Assembly: GCF_052857255.1 (NCBI RefSeq)
Contig: NC_135498.1
Span: forward strand, 118,458,281 to 118,522,280
Reading direction: 5' to 3'
From: Amblyomma americanum
Taxonomy: Eukaryota > Arthropoda > Arachnida > Ixodida > Ixodidae
Length of the DNA stretch: 64,000 bases
The notes under the pieces were generated by a model. It was not told where the DNA came from. It was given only the letters and a program-made list of their open reading frames with translations, and did not search any database. Numbering within the stretch: the first letter of the stretch is position 1; every line of letters begins with the position of its first letter. The translations under genes were made by a program, and so were the position numbers. Shown here piece by piece: positions 1 to 8,788 of this stretch.

Positions 1-130
1 AAATCCTTTCCCTGTCCTCATTCCACCTTAATTTTTCATCTGCTTTTCCTGTAATTTTTTCCTGGTTTTATTTTTATTTATTTATTATTTATATCCATGT
101 TTATACATACATATACTTATAAACGTTATA
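1..130. repeat. T-rich repeat, left edge cut by window
   Basis: The first 100 bases, including TCCTCATTCCAC and CTGCTTTTCCTG followed by T/A-rich sequence, match 16796-16900 with small differences. This is a dispersed repeat of unknown class. It begins outside the window, so its length cannot be given. Confidence 0.5.
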
Positions 131-245
131 CATGTACCTATGTACATACATGCATGTATAAACATGTATGTATATGCATGTATGTATAAACTTTATAAAC
201 ATGTATGTATATATACATGTATGTATAAATTTTATACACGTTTGA
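97..245. repeat. ATGTATGTATA-type simple repeat
   Basis: The stretch is built almost entirely of ATGTATGTATA and ACATGTATGTAT units with small interruptions. The short open frame crossing it is only a translation of the repeat. Confidence 0.75.
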
Positions 246-1150
246 AATATTTTGAAGGGCCATCTTTATACTTTGCCTGTCTCGGTACTCAATTTCGCTT
301 TGGTATTAGTCTCCCGAGATACTTATCAAGGCAGTGTGATCAGCGAATCGCGAATTGCCAGGCTTTTGCCGATAAGCTATTACCGCTAACTCTTCTGAGT
401 CCACGGTCCTGAATACCTAATTTTATCGCGCGGTGAATAGTACTGAATAGATATTGTCGCCCTGGACTGACGTCCTTTCCGACTTGGATATTGTCACTTC
501 CCTTACGGATGTATATTGTACCTATAAGGCCGCTATAGTTGTATTTATCAGCAGCTTTGCATATTTATCTTCTAAACACAGGAAAGGCAATGCCCACTGA
601 ACTGCTGTGGATTCATATAAGTGAAACGTTTTATCCTACTACAAGCAGGAAAATATCGGCGTTGCTTATATTCTGCGTATATCTTTATTAACTGGTTCAA
701 GGTGGGAATATGGGCCACAGCCACTGGCCGTTAGGAAGGCCAGCCACCTTCGTTGGTCAACAAAAGTCTAAGATCCCTCAATTTTTTCAACGATTACATT
801 AGGAAAAACCTTGCATGGTCATGGTATTTTTTTTTTGCAAGCTGTGCTACTCTGGTATCGAGAAATTCTTTTGCTCAGCTTATCCCGCTGTCTGTGGCGT
901 CGGAAATCCATCTTGAACTCTTTTATTACCTGTAGAGTACTTTCAGCACTCAGCGCTAATTTCGCGGTGCTTAATTCACGAGAGGCGTTCCAGTCAATTT
1001 TTTAACAAAAAAAACTTATGATGATGACTGCCACCGCCAAAACACAGAGCATTATTACGGACGCAATGGTGTTTGTACCCTCGTCTAAGTCGGAATTGTT
1101 TTACGATTCGCCATGGTTTACTCCTTAAGTTGAGTAGATCCACAACCAGG
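226..1150. repeat. Unclassified 0.9 kb interspersed repeat, copy A
   Basis: The sequence aligns nearly end to end with 30363-30794 joined to 36701-37166. Shared landmarks are ATTGCCAGGCTTTTGCCG, the run around CAGCAGCTTTGCATA, and GGGCCACAGCCACT. Copy A is uninterrupted; copy B is split by a LINE. No long open frame, terminal inverted repeat or poly-A tail is visible, so the class is unknown. It could be the 3' part of a larger element. Confidence 0.7.
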
Positions 1151-1764
1151 TGAACAACTAATTTGGTTCACATGTGGAATAACTCGAACATTTGCCTTTA
1201 ATTAAACGCTCCGATAATGATGGGACACTATCGGCAGCTGCTCGAAAGCTGCCCGCGCCAGTCACGCCGGACTTGCATGAGAAGTTATCGCTCGAAATTT
1301 TTACGAAAATTTCATTTCGTTTGCCGTGTGCATCTTTATTTCCTTTGTCTGCACTTTGATCAGTGCTTCTGCTCGGCTGAAAGTCCAGCAAAAAATACTC
1401 AATTTTTTCTTATCGCATTCCTATAGTGGCAAGATCAGACTGATTTCTGAAGCCTGAAAAGTGAATGAGGTGCATTGTCTTCGCTGTAATTTCTAGAATC
1501 GCGCAACTGCCAGCCTCAGCGGAGTAACACTCCAAATAGCCGAATACAGACACTAATCCATTGCATTTGGAATGCCTAATGAAATAAAGTTTCGAGCCAT
1601 TTTTGTTCAAGGAACACAAGCCACGCAGAGCAGACGGCATCTCGCGTCTTGATCTCGGCAGAAAAATTTTGCAATTAAAGAAATTTTATTTTCATTCGTG
1701 GCGAACACCTAGCATCGCTACATGCATTGTAGACGTTCAGGTTCTAGGAATTCCAAGAATACAG
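1151..1764. other. No recognisable feature
   Basis: There are only short antisense and sense open frames without motifs, compositional bias or repeat matches elsewhere in the window. Confidence 0.5.
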
Positions 1765-1767
1765 ATT

Positions 1768-1880
1768 TGAAACTTTCACTCCCTCCCTTATCTCTTCCCT
1801 TACGGCGCGGTTCAGGTGTCCAACGATATATGAGACAGATACTGCGCCATTTCCTTTTCCCAAAAAACCAATTATTAAAG
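1768..1880 (+). mobile_element. Ruka-like SINE, 3' end only
   Basis: It holds only the 3' module of the tick SINE: CTTACGGCGCGGTTCAGG, CCAACGATATATGAGACAG, ACTGCGCCATTTCC and the terminal CCAATTATT. The tRNA-like head is missing, as expected for a 5'-truncated insertion. Confidence 0.85.
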
Positions 1881-2169
1881 AATGAATGCATGCTTCGCAT
1901 GATAAGCTAAGGATTATTTCACTCACGTAGCTGTTGATGATTTTCGCTATAGGTTTATGGCTCCGTAATTCAACTGGCATTAGGCAGAAATCCACATGTC
2001 TAAAGAAGTGGAAGTTAATGGGAGGTTGTCAGAGGCAGACACAATGTCGACGCGACAGCGTTAAGGAGTTCGTGCCGCAGAAAAGCCGGTGTCGTCGGCG
2101 TTGGCCGTGAGCGAAAAATCCCTTCTCCTCCTGCTCGCAATGTACGCCACTGCCCCAAAAGATAGCGCG

Positions 2170-2395
2170 CGACGGCAGCGCAGAGAAAGGAAGGGACGCC
2201 TATCACATATATCGGTCGACAACTAGGACCGCGCCGCAAGGGAAGGAAAATGAAATGAAAATTGGTTTTAAAGAAAAGAAGTGGGCCCTGTGTCACATAT
2301 CTCTGTTGACACCCCAGCCTCGCCGTAAGAAAAGAATAATGAAATGAAAATTCATTTTTAAGGAAAGGAGGTGACGCGTCTGACATATCTCTAGT
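2170..2395 (-). repeat. Tandem copies of a SINE-tail-like unit
   Basis: Three successive degenerate units each contain a CACATAT-CTC core, a CGCGCCGTAAGGG-like core and a GAAATGAAAATTGGTTTTAAGG-like spacer. These are antisense versions of the SINE 3' module without the SINE body. The same unit is tandem at 43.4-43.5 and 43.9-44.1 kb, so it behaves as a minisatellite-like family. Confidence 0.6.
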
Positions 2396-2512
2396 TTGGG
2401 CGCTGTGGGGCCGTGCAGGCACGCAGGAATCCCGCGTTGAGCGGCTAACAACGCAGCGCACGTCCGAAGCGGTTCACCGCGAAACTTGCGGCTTGCTGCC
2501 CGTTCGTTTGCC

Positions 2513-2833
2513 CCGCCGCGGTGGCTCAGTGGTTAGGGCGCTCGACTACTGATCCGGAGTTCCCGGGTTCGAACCCGACCGCGGCGGCTGCGTTTTTATG
2601 GAGGAAAAACGCTAAGGCGCCCGTGTGCTGTGCGATGTCAGTGCGCGTTAAAGATCCCCAGGTGGTCGAAATTATTCCGGAGCCCTTAACTACGGCACCT
2701 ATTCTTCCTTTCTTCTTTCACTCCCTCCTTTACCCTTCCCTTACGGCGCGGTTCAGGTGTCCAACGATATATGAGACAGGTACCGCGCCATTTCCTTACC
2801 CCCCCCCCCCAAAAAAAAAACAACCAAAACCAA
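2513..2833 (+). mobile_element. Ruka-like SINE, full length
   Basis: This is a complete copy. The tRNA-like head has an A box TGGCTCAGTGG and a B box GGTTCGAACCC inside GCGG-rich arms. It is followed by the body (GCGTTTTTATGGAGG, CGCCCGTGTGCTGTGCG, AAGATCCCCAGGTGGTCG) and the 3' module ending in a C-run, an A-run and CCAAAACCAAT. RNA polymerase III would transcribe such an element from the internal boxes. The head resembles a tRNA, but the body shows it is a SINE and not a tRNA gene. Confidence 0.92.
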
Positions 2834-3194
2834 TGCCCGTTTGTTCAGCGCGGAAGCTATGCTGGCGTTCGTGGCATCGGGTTTGTCGAGAACTATGTGC
2901 CGACGAACTGAGGCTGCAACTTGAGCCCCGCGCGTTTCGGCAAGGCGCATGGCAACGCATCTACGTGGTTTTTCACTCCGCGCGTCCGTTTCACCGTATT
3001 ACGTAGCAGAGCGATTTGTCTAAAGGGCAAGGCGTCACGCCGAACGGGCGATTGCGTTCCGTGGACTCACTGGAAGTGCTGCAACACGTTGTCACGTTCC
3101 ACTCTCAAAGGCGATGTGCAAGGGTCCTACAATTTTTTTACAATGTGAATATGAGGCGGCGGTGACGAAGAATTTTGCAGTCCACCAAGTCCAC

Positions 3195-3506
3195 GATGCT
3201 TCGGCCCTTCAGTGATAAGGGCGCTCGACTGCTGCGCCAGAGTACACGCGATCAATCCAGTCGGCTGAGGCAGCGCTTCGATAGAGACTAACCGCAAACG
3301 CGCCAGTGTGCTGTGCGATGCCAGTGGAGATTATAGACTCCCAGATGGTCGAAATTATTCCGGAGCCCTCTACTACGGCACCTCTTTCTTCCTTTCTTCT
3401 TTCGCTACCTCCTTTATGCCTTCCCTCACGGCGCGGTTCTGGTTCCACCCAGACCAGTGAGGAAGTTACTGCGACATTCCCTGTCCTCAAAAATGCAGAT
3501 TGTAAA
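3195..3506 (+). mobile_element. Ruka-like SINE, diverged variant
   Basis: The body (GCCAGTGTGCTGTGCG, GGTCGAAATTATTCCGGAGC) and 3' module are present, but the head is degraded and the 3' end reads GTGAGGAAGTTACTGCGAC. The copy at 54797-55035 shares these diagnostic changes, so this is a subfamily. It abuts an antisense SINE tail-to-tail. Confidence 0.8.
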
Positions 3507-3681
3507 TTGGTTTTGGGGAAAGGAAATGGCGCAGTATCTCACATCTCGGCGGACACCAAAACCGCACCGTAAGGGAAGGGATAAAAGAGGAACTGACCGA
3601 AGAAAGGAAGAAAGAGTTGCCGTAGTGGAAAGCTCCGAAATAATTTCGAGTACCTGGGGATCTTCAACGTGCACTCACCAA
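3507..3681 (-). mobile_element. Ruka-like SINE, antisense 3' half
   Basis: Reading antisense, it carries the SINE 3' module and body as far as the CACGTTGAAGATCCCCAGG region, with the head missing. It forms an inverted pair with the preceding sense copy. Confidence 0.85.
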
Positions 3682-3800
3682 TTTTTGAAGTGAAATGCTT
3701 CACTATGCTAGTCAACACCGCGCTTCGCGCGAGCTGCCGTATTTCGGAGGACGAGTGACGTCACGCGCGTCGCAGGTGGCCACTGCCGCGCGCTATGCGT
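3682..3800 (+). mobile_element. Terminus of a Helitron-like (or other DNA) element family
   Basis: It starts with the imperfect palindrome GAAGTGAAATGCTTC, followed by ACTATGCTAGTC and, 60 bases on, GTGACGTCACGC. The same order occurs in reverse at 23930-24035 and 38500-38620, and in a related form at 55134. Downstream, past a SINE insertion, lies a basic repeat ORF at 3969-4172. Assignment to Helitron or Helentron is a hypothesis based on the hairpin and the ORF type. Confidence 0.45.
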
Positions 3801-3824
3801 CATCGTTTGACGTTCGCCGCTCTT

Positions 3825-3925
3825 TCACTCCCTCTCTTATCCCTTCCCTTACGGCGCGGTTCAGGTGTCCAACGATATATGAGACAGATACTGCGCCATT
3901 TCCTTTCCCCCAAAACAAATTATTA
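3825..3925 (+). mobile_element. Ruka-like SINE, 3' end only
   Basis: The 3' module (CTTACGGCGCGGTTCAGG, CGATATATGAGACAG, CCATTTCC) ends in an ATT-repeat tail. It lies between the hairpin terminus at 3682 and the basic ORF at 3969, so it probably landed inside that element. Confidence 0.85.
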
Positions 3926-3968
3926 TTATTAAATGCGTGTTTATCGCTGAGGCCGACTGTATAACTGC

Positions 3969-4172
3969 TTGCCAGAAAATAGGCGTGCGCATTTAACATG
4001 GAAGGAGAAGAATGATACTACCGATACAGAAATGCTACCACGGGAGTTGGCTGAAAAGCAGCGAAGAAATGAAAGGCTGAAAGCTCAACGAGCGTCCGAG
4101 GCAACCGAACAACGAAAAGAACGTCTCGCTAAACAACGCAGGAAAGCCGAGTCCGAAACGCCAGAAGTATGA
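3969..4172 (+). pseudogene. Fragment of a basic 23-residue-repeat (STPR-like) protein
   Basis: The translation contains LAEKQRRNERLKAQRASEAT followed by EQRKERLAKQRRKAESETPE. This is a lysine/arginine-rich, roughly 23-residue periodicity like the STPR repeats that precede Helitron-type and other transposon proteins in arthropods. A stop follows ETPEV, although the repeat seems to continue (QARLDKW). I infer a decayed N-terminal exon of a transposon protein. The start codon is uncertain. Confidence 0.4.
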
Positions 4173-4194
4173 CAGGCCCGTCTGGATAAATGGC

Positions 4195-4366
4195 CTGTTT
4201 CTCTCTCTCTCTCTCTCGCTCCGTGGTGTCCACCGAGATATGTGAGACGGTTACTGTGCCATTCACTTTCCTCAATATCCAAACAAAACAAGTGAGACGA
4301 CGGCGTTCATAGAGTTTATTGGCGTTGACAACTGTGCAACGGCCGTTCCGCACAACCGGCTCCATA
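4195..4366. repeat. Dispersed repeat with CT-rich tract and SINE-like tail
   Basis: A CTCTCTCT tract is followed by GTGTCCACCGAGATATGTG, TTTCCTCAATATCCAAAC and ACAAGTGAGACGACGGCG. Related sequence occurs at 19930-20100 and 23230-23310. It resembles a distant cousin of the Ruka 3' module fused to another repeat. Confidence 0.45.
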
Positions 4367-4394
4367 TAATGAAAATGATAGCTTATAGGAAAGA

Positions 4395-4580
4395 CATGGC
4401 GCCCGAGTTCTGTGCGATTCAAGATCCACAGGTGGTCTAAATTATTCAGGAGTCCTCCACTACGGCAACTCTATTTCTTCTTTCACTACCCCTTTCCTCT
4501 TTTCTCTTACGGTGCGGTTGGGGTGTCCACCGAGCTTAGACAATTCAGGCGCCGTTTTCTTTCTTGAAACAACCTATTTT
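4395..4580 (+). mobile_element. SINE variant with CAGGAG body, copy I
   Basis: A Ruka-like body in diverged form (GATCCACAGGTGGTCTAAAT, TATTCAGGAGTCCTCC, TTACGGTGCGGTTGGGGTG) ends in AACAACCTATTTTTG. The paralogue at 56305-56500 shares its diagnostic changes, marking a separate, older subfamily. Confidence 0.65.
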
Positions 4581-4665
4581 TGAAAGGCCAATTTTTATTG
4601 TACACCACACGGTTGTTTGTTTGTTTTTTTTCTGTGCGTCTTCAACAGGGCAAAGCATAATTAAG

Positions 4666-4677
4666 AGTAACAATAAT
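4666..4677. repeat. Left target-site duplication of the Penelope composite
   Basis: AGTAACAATAAT is repeated exactly at 8938-8949. The paralogous unoccupied site at 57251-57262 reads AGTAACAACAAC once. Confidence 0.85.
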
Positions 4678-4791
4678 TTTCTCTAAAAAGCAGCGCTGAA
4701 CAGACGAGGACAGAGACGAGGCGACAAGGACGGGCGCTGAACTGACAACAATTTTTTATTGAAGGAATTCACATTTATAAACGTGTTGCAG

Positions 4792-5250
4792 CTACAGTTC
4801 GCGCATGCTCAGGAAAGTCACCTCTTTTGGTGAAAGGGCGATAGAGGCTGTGCTGACGCAGCCCTCTCCCAAGCAATACATCTGATTTGATTCAGCTATT
4901 TCTCTGGTCATACGTACACTGCTCTTTCTGATTATGGAGGTGTCACCGAGTGCAGGAGTACAATCTAGGCAAGTGATACAGTGACTTGCAAGGAAGCCTT
5001 CAAAATCTTTTCCCTCGCGTGCATTTTTCACGTTCAAGGCATGCTCTCTTAACCACTCGTTCACGCATCTCCCAGTTTGGCCAACATACGTCTTTCCACA
5101 ACTTAACGGAATTTTGTAAACTACACCTTCTGTGCAATCAACATAAGGCCGCCTATGTTTTTTGCCACAGCCACGCTTCTGGGTCGCCTCCGGATTAGTG
5201 ATCCTGCAAAGCTTGGACAGCTTGTGAGGGGCAGAGAAGACCACTTTCAC
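4792..5250 (-). pseudogene. Penelope GIY-YIG endonuclease, inverted fragment
   Basis: It encodes the C-terminal endonuclease domain: a cysteine/histidine segment, a GIY-like VVYKIPLS, YVGQTGR and the helix NEWLREH. In the two forward copies this helix reads NERLREH. The arginine replaced here by tryptophan aligns with catalytic Arg27 of I-TevI (EKRWKRH), so the domain is probably dead although the frame is open. No reverse transcriptase sequence accompanies it. The apparent start codon lies beyond the junction with the forward copy and is not original. Confidence 0.85.
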
Positions 5251-5254
5251 TTTC

Positions 5255-6265
5255 ATGGACAGCAATGTTATCAAGGTTTTTCGTTACGTGGACGATTTTT
5301 TAGTTGTCTTAGACTGTGACGCGCAGGCGATTCAACGTATCAGTAAGAATGTACTGGGTTCATTCGGTATTGTGATGAATCCTCTTGACCTCACCCACGA
5401 ACTTCCAGTAAATGGCCAAATTAGATTTCTAGACATCCGGTTCCACTTTAAAGATGATGGTGTCTGCTGGTGCTATGAACCGCGCGCCAACAAACCACTT
5501 CTGGCGTTCAACTCCGCCCACTCCAAGCTCGTTAAACGAGCTATTGCCATGTCTTGCCTCAAGAACGCTCTCGTCAAATCCTGCCCGCATCTGATGTCGC
5601 AAGCATTCAATCGTCAAGCAGATAGACTGCTTAGCGCTGGGTACCCGCACCACCTCCTGGTTTCAGTCGCTGAAAGCTGCCTAAAACACATGCGCAGCAA
5701 GGTACATACGTGCGATAGCCGCGCACAGCGCAGGCAGAAGGTAGCTGTTATACCTTACATACACTCACTTTCGCACAATCTGAAAAAGGTAGCCCAGAGT
5801 TACGACGTGAAAGTGGTCTTCTCTGCCCCTCACAAGCTGTCCAAGCTTTGCAGGATCACTAATCCGGAGGCGACCCAGAAGCGTGGCTGTGGCAAAAAAC
5901 ATAGGCGGCCTTATGTTGATTGCACAGAAGGTGTAGTTTACAAAATTCCGTTAAGTTGTGGAAAGACGTATGTTGGCCAAACTGGGAGATGCGTGAACGA
6001 GAGGTTAAGAGAGCATGCCTTGAACGTGAAAAATGCACGCGAGGGAAAAGATTTTGAAGGCTTCCTCGCAAGTCAATGTATGACTTGCCTAGATTGTACT
6101 CCTGCACTCGGTGACACCTCCATAATCAGAAAGAGCAGTGTACGTATGACCAGAGAAATAGCTGAATCAAATCAGATATATAGCCTGGGAGAGGGCTGCG
6201 TCAGCACAGCCTCTATCGCCCTTTCACCAAAAGAGCTGACTTTCCTGAGCATGCGCGAACGGTAG
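5255..6265 (+). CDS. Penelope reverse transcriptase (3' part) plus GIY-YIG endonuclease, 5'-truncated copy
   Basis: The 336-residue frame starts at an ATG that is internal in the full copy. Residues 11-14 are the catalytic YVDD box of the reverse transcriptase palm, followed by thumb and linker. The GIY-YIG domain lies at about residues 227-260, with VVYKIPLS, YVGQTGR and an intact NERLREH helix. The fingers and the first catalytic aspartate are missing because of truncation at 5255. It is about 98-99 percent identical to the full copy over the first 500 bases by eye. It could not retrotranspose alone, but its endonuclease domain is unbroken. Confidence 0.85.
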   Translation: MDSNVIKVFRYVDDFLVVLDCDAQAIQRISKNVLGSFGIVMNPLDLTHELPVNGQIRFLDIRFHFKDDGVCWCYEPRANKPLLAFNSAHSKLVKRAIAMSCLKNALVKSCPHLMSQAFNRQADRLLSAGYPHHLLVSVAESCLKHMRSKVHTCDSRAQRRQKVAVIPYIHSLSHNLKKVAQSYDVKVVFSAPHKLSKLCRITNPEATQKRGCGKKHRRPYVDCTEGVVYKIPLSCGKTYVGQTGRCVNERLREHALNVKNAREGKDFEGFLASQCMTCLDCTPALGDTSIIRKSSVRMTREIAESNQIYSLGEGCVSTASIALSPKELTFLSMRER

Positions 6266-6269
6266 CTGC

Positions 6270-6420
6270 ACTACGTTTATAAATGTGAATTCCTTCAATA
6301 AAAAATTGTTGTCAGTTCAGCGCCCGTCCTTGTCGCCTCGTCTCTGTCCTCGTCTGTTCAGCGCTGCTTTTCTAGAAAACTATGTACCAACACGCCCAAC
6401 TCGCCGCATTAACCAAGTTC
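6270..6420 (+). repeat. Penelope pseudo-LTR, internal copy
   Basis: This is the segment after the coding region, with a CAATAAA polyadenylation-like signal followed by GTTCAGCGCCCGTCC and CGCCGCATTAACCA. It is repeated at 8793-8938. It serves as the 3' end of the truncated copy and the 5' end of the full copy. Confidence 0.75.
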
Positions 6421-6497
6421 ATTTCTAGTACAAAGGGCTCTTTTTCTCGTGTGTTCTGTCCGATCCGTGTTCTACTGTTTCACGCATTGCCGTCTCA

Positions 6498-8306
6498 GTG
6501 TGCCGAGCTCGGGAACTTTCCTTCTGCCTTCGAGCCAAGCGACTACCCGAAGATGTCAGCGCCTTGTTCGGTGGACTCCCGCCTTCTTTCGGTCATGGAA
6601 TACGCGTTGTTAAGATCCTCCGATCGGAATGGAGACGCCAAGCACGCCTGTACCGCGACCTCCTGAGTGCCCAGGTCTGCAGCATGGGACAAGATTCCTC
6701 GAACCACCGTGAGCTGCGGGCTTTCCACAGCCTCGCCGACCAAACAACAGAGTTCCTCTGGCAACAAGTGCTGAGAAGACTGAGGGCCAGGCCTGCTCAT
6801 GAGCCGCAAGGACCACAATGCAAGGTGCATGACATAGGTGATGTAACTTTGCCAGCTTACGTCAGTCGTGTCCTTTCTCTCGGCCCTAAGTTTGCGGTAC
6901 CGCCCAAGGAATCTAGGCTAGAACAACTGTCTTTAGTACGTCAGGTGTCGCGCCTCACCTCGACCGAAGCGAGCACCCGCTTTGTCTCAGAAGGTGTTGA
7001 CATCCTTAATCGTTGGAAGAGTACCGAGCACTGTCTACCCGTGAGACGTGTAATTAGTTTCCTACGTGACCACTCGCTTCGTCTTCTCCTAGCTGACAAA
7101 GAAGGCGGATTCGCTGTATTGCCTAGCTCAGTGTTCATATCCAAATCTAGGGAAGCTATTTCTGCTGTGTTTTCTGGTCATGCAAAGGTGTCTCTAGGCA
7201 AAGTCAAGTCCAGAGCGAAGAAACTTTGCGAGCGGTTGAATCTATCTGATCTTGTCAAGGCGATCGATAAGAGCAAGAAAGATTTTTTAGATGTCTTTTT
7301 TAGCGCTAAAACACATAAGGTAGATGTGCCACTGAGAACCATAGTCTCTGAAACTGGTACATGGCAGCACTCTGTTGCTCGTTTTTTACAGCTCCATCTT
7401 AAGCTTTTACCCGTGGACGACCCGTTTATTGTTAACAATTCCAACCAGGTTTTAGAATTTTTTAGCACTAACACTGACAAATGCTACCAGGCTTTCTCCA
7501 TTGACATTAAAGATCTCTTTTATTCTTTACCTCACAAGCTCATCCTTGAGTGCGTTGAGCTTTTCATTGACAAATATGGCTCCATTGCTTTTCAAAATAC
7601 TGCGGGGATCACAGTTGGGGGTTTTTTAGAACTTTTAAAGTTTTATCTCCAATCAACCTATATCCAGTTTGAAGGGATGCCCCACCTACAAAAGCAGGGT
7701 ATATGTATCGGGTCCTGCATAGCCCCGGTTCTCAGTGACCTTCTGCTGGCTCATTTCGATCGTCAACTGCTCGCTTCTCCCATGGACAGCAATGTTATCA
7801 AGGTTTTTCGTTACGTGGACTATTTTTTAGTTGTCTTAGACTGTGACGCGCAGGCGATTCAACGTATCACTAAGAATGTACTGGGTTTATTCGGTATTGT
7901 GATGAATCCTCTTGACCTCACCCACGAACTTCCAGTAAATGGCCAAATTAGATTTCTAGACATCCGGTTCCACTTTAAAGATGATGGTGTCTGCTGGTGC
8001 TATGAACCGCGCGCCAACAAACCACTTCTGGCGTTCAACTCCGCCCACTCCAAGCTCGTTAAACGAGCTATTGCCATGTCTTGCCTCAAGAACGCTCTCG
8101 GCAAATCCTGCCCGCATCTGATGTCGCAAGCATTCAATCGTCAAGCAGATAGACTGCTTAGCGCTGGGTACCCGCACCACCTCCTGGTTTCAGTCGCTGA
8201 AAGCTGCCTAAAACACATGCGCAGCAAGGTGCATACGTGCGATAGCCGCGCACAGCGCAGGCAGAAGGTAGCTGTTATACCTTACACTCACTTTCGCACA
8301 ATCTGA
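6498..8306 (+). CDS. Penelope reverse transcriptase, near full-length but inactivated
   Basis: The 602-residue frame covers the N-terminal region, fingers and palm. FSIDIKDLFYSLP at about residues 333-345 carries the first catalytic aspartate, and GICIGSCIAPVLSD precedes the palm box. That box reads YVDY at residues 439-442 instead of YVDD, caused by one base change at 7821; the truncated neighbour still has YVDD. A 4-base deletion near 8286, relative to 5763-5770, shifts the frame and ends the protein before the endonuclease. The open frame begins at a GTG; the first in-frame ATG is at 6684, so the true start is unclear. Confidence 0.85.
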   Translation: MCRARELSFCLRAKRLPEDVSALFGGLPPSFGHGIRVVKILRSEWRRQARLYRDLLSAQVCSMGQDSSNHRELRAFHSLADQTTEFLWQQVLRRLRARPAHEPQGPQCKVHDIGDVTLPAYVSRVLSLGPKFAVPPKESRLEQLSLVRQVSRLTSTEASTRFVSEGVDILNRWKSTEHCLPVRRVISFLRDHSLRLLLADKEGGFAVLPSSVFISKSREAISAVFSGHAKVSLGKVKSRAKKLCERLNLSDLVKAIDKSKKDFLDVFFSAKTHKVDVPLRTIVSETGTWQHSVARFLQLHLKLLPVDDPFIVNNSNQVLEFFSTNTDKCYQAFSIDIKDLFYSLPHKLILECVELFIDKYGSIAFQNTAGITVGGFLELLKFYLQSTYIQFEGMPHLQKQGICIGSCIAPVLSDLLLAHFDRQLLASPMDSNVIKVFRYVDYFLVVLDCDAQAIQRITKNVLGLFGIVMNPLDLTHELPVNGQIRFLDIRFHFKDDGVCWCYEPRANKPLLAFNSAHSKLVKRAIAMSCLKNALGKSCPHLMSQAFNRQADRLLSAGYPHHLLVSVAESCLKHMRSKVHTCDSRAQRRQKVAVIPYTHFRTI

Positions 8307-8329
8307 AAAAGGTAGCCCAGCGTTACGAC

Positions 8330-8788
8330 GTGAAAGTGGTCTTCTCTGCCCCTCACAAGCTGTCCAAGCTTTGCAGGATCACTAATCCGGAGGCGACCCA
8401 GAAGCGTGGCTGTGGCAAAAAACATAGGCGGCCTTATGTTGATTGCACAGAAGGTGTAGTTTACAAAATTTCGTTAAGTTGTGGAAAGACGTATGTTGGC
8501 CAAACTGGGAGATGCGTGAACGAGAGGTTAAGAGAGCATGCCTTGAACGTGAAAAATGCACGCGAGGGAAAAGATTTTGAAGGCTTCCTCGCAAGTCACT
8601 GTATCACTTGCCTAGATTGTACTCCTGCACTCGGTGACACCTCCATAATCAGAAAGAGCAGTGTACGTATGACCAGAGAAATAGCTGAATCAAATCAGAT
8701 ATATAGCCTGGGAGAGGGCTTCGTCAGCACAGCCTCTATCGCCCTTTCACCAAAAGAGCTGACTTTCCTGAGCATGCGCGAACGGTAG
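8330..8788 (+). pseudogene. Penelope GIY-YIG endonuclease, separated by frameshift
   Basis: This 152-residue C-terminal part of the same element follows the frameshift. Cysteines occur at residues 15, 29, 39 and 51. VVYKI lies at about 43-47, YVG at 55-57 and the conserved arginine at 66 in NERLREH. In an undamaged element it would be fused to the reverse transcriptase above. Confidence 0.85.

Noticed and set aside
2521..2592. tRNA gene (intact A and B boxes, CCGCGGTGGCTCAG head)
   Set aside because: The same head recurs in many places, always followed by the SINE body and 3' module; it is a SINE promoter, not a tRNA gene. The same applies to 17975, 39510, 44478 and 55047.
5255..6265. Complete functional Penelope gene
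   Set aside because: The YVDD box and endonuclease are intact, but comparison with the downstream copy shows that all sequence before the palm is missing and the ATG is internal.
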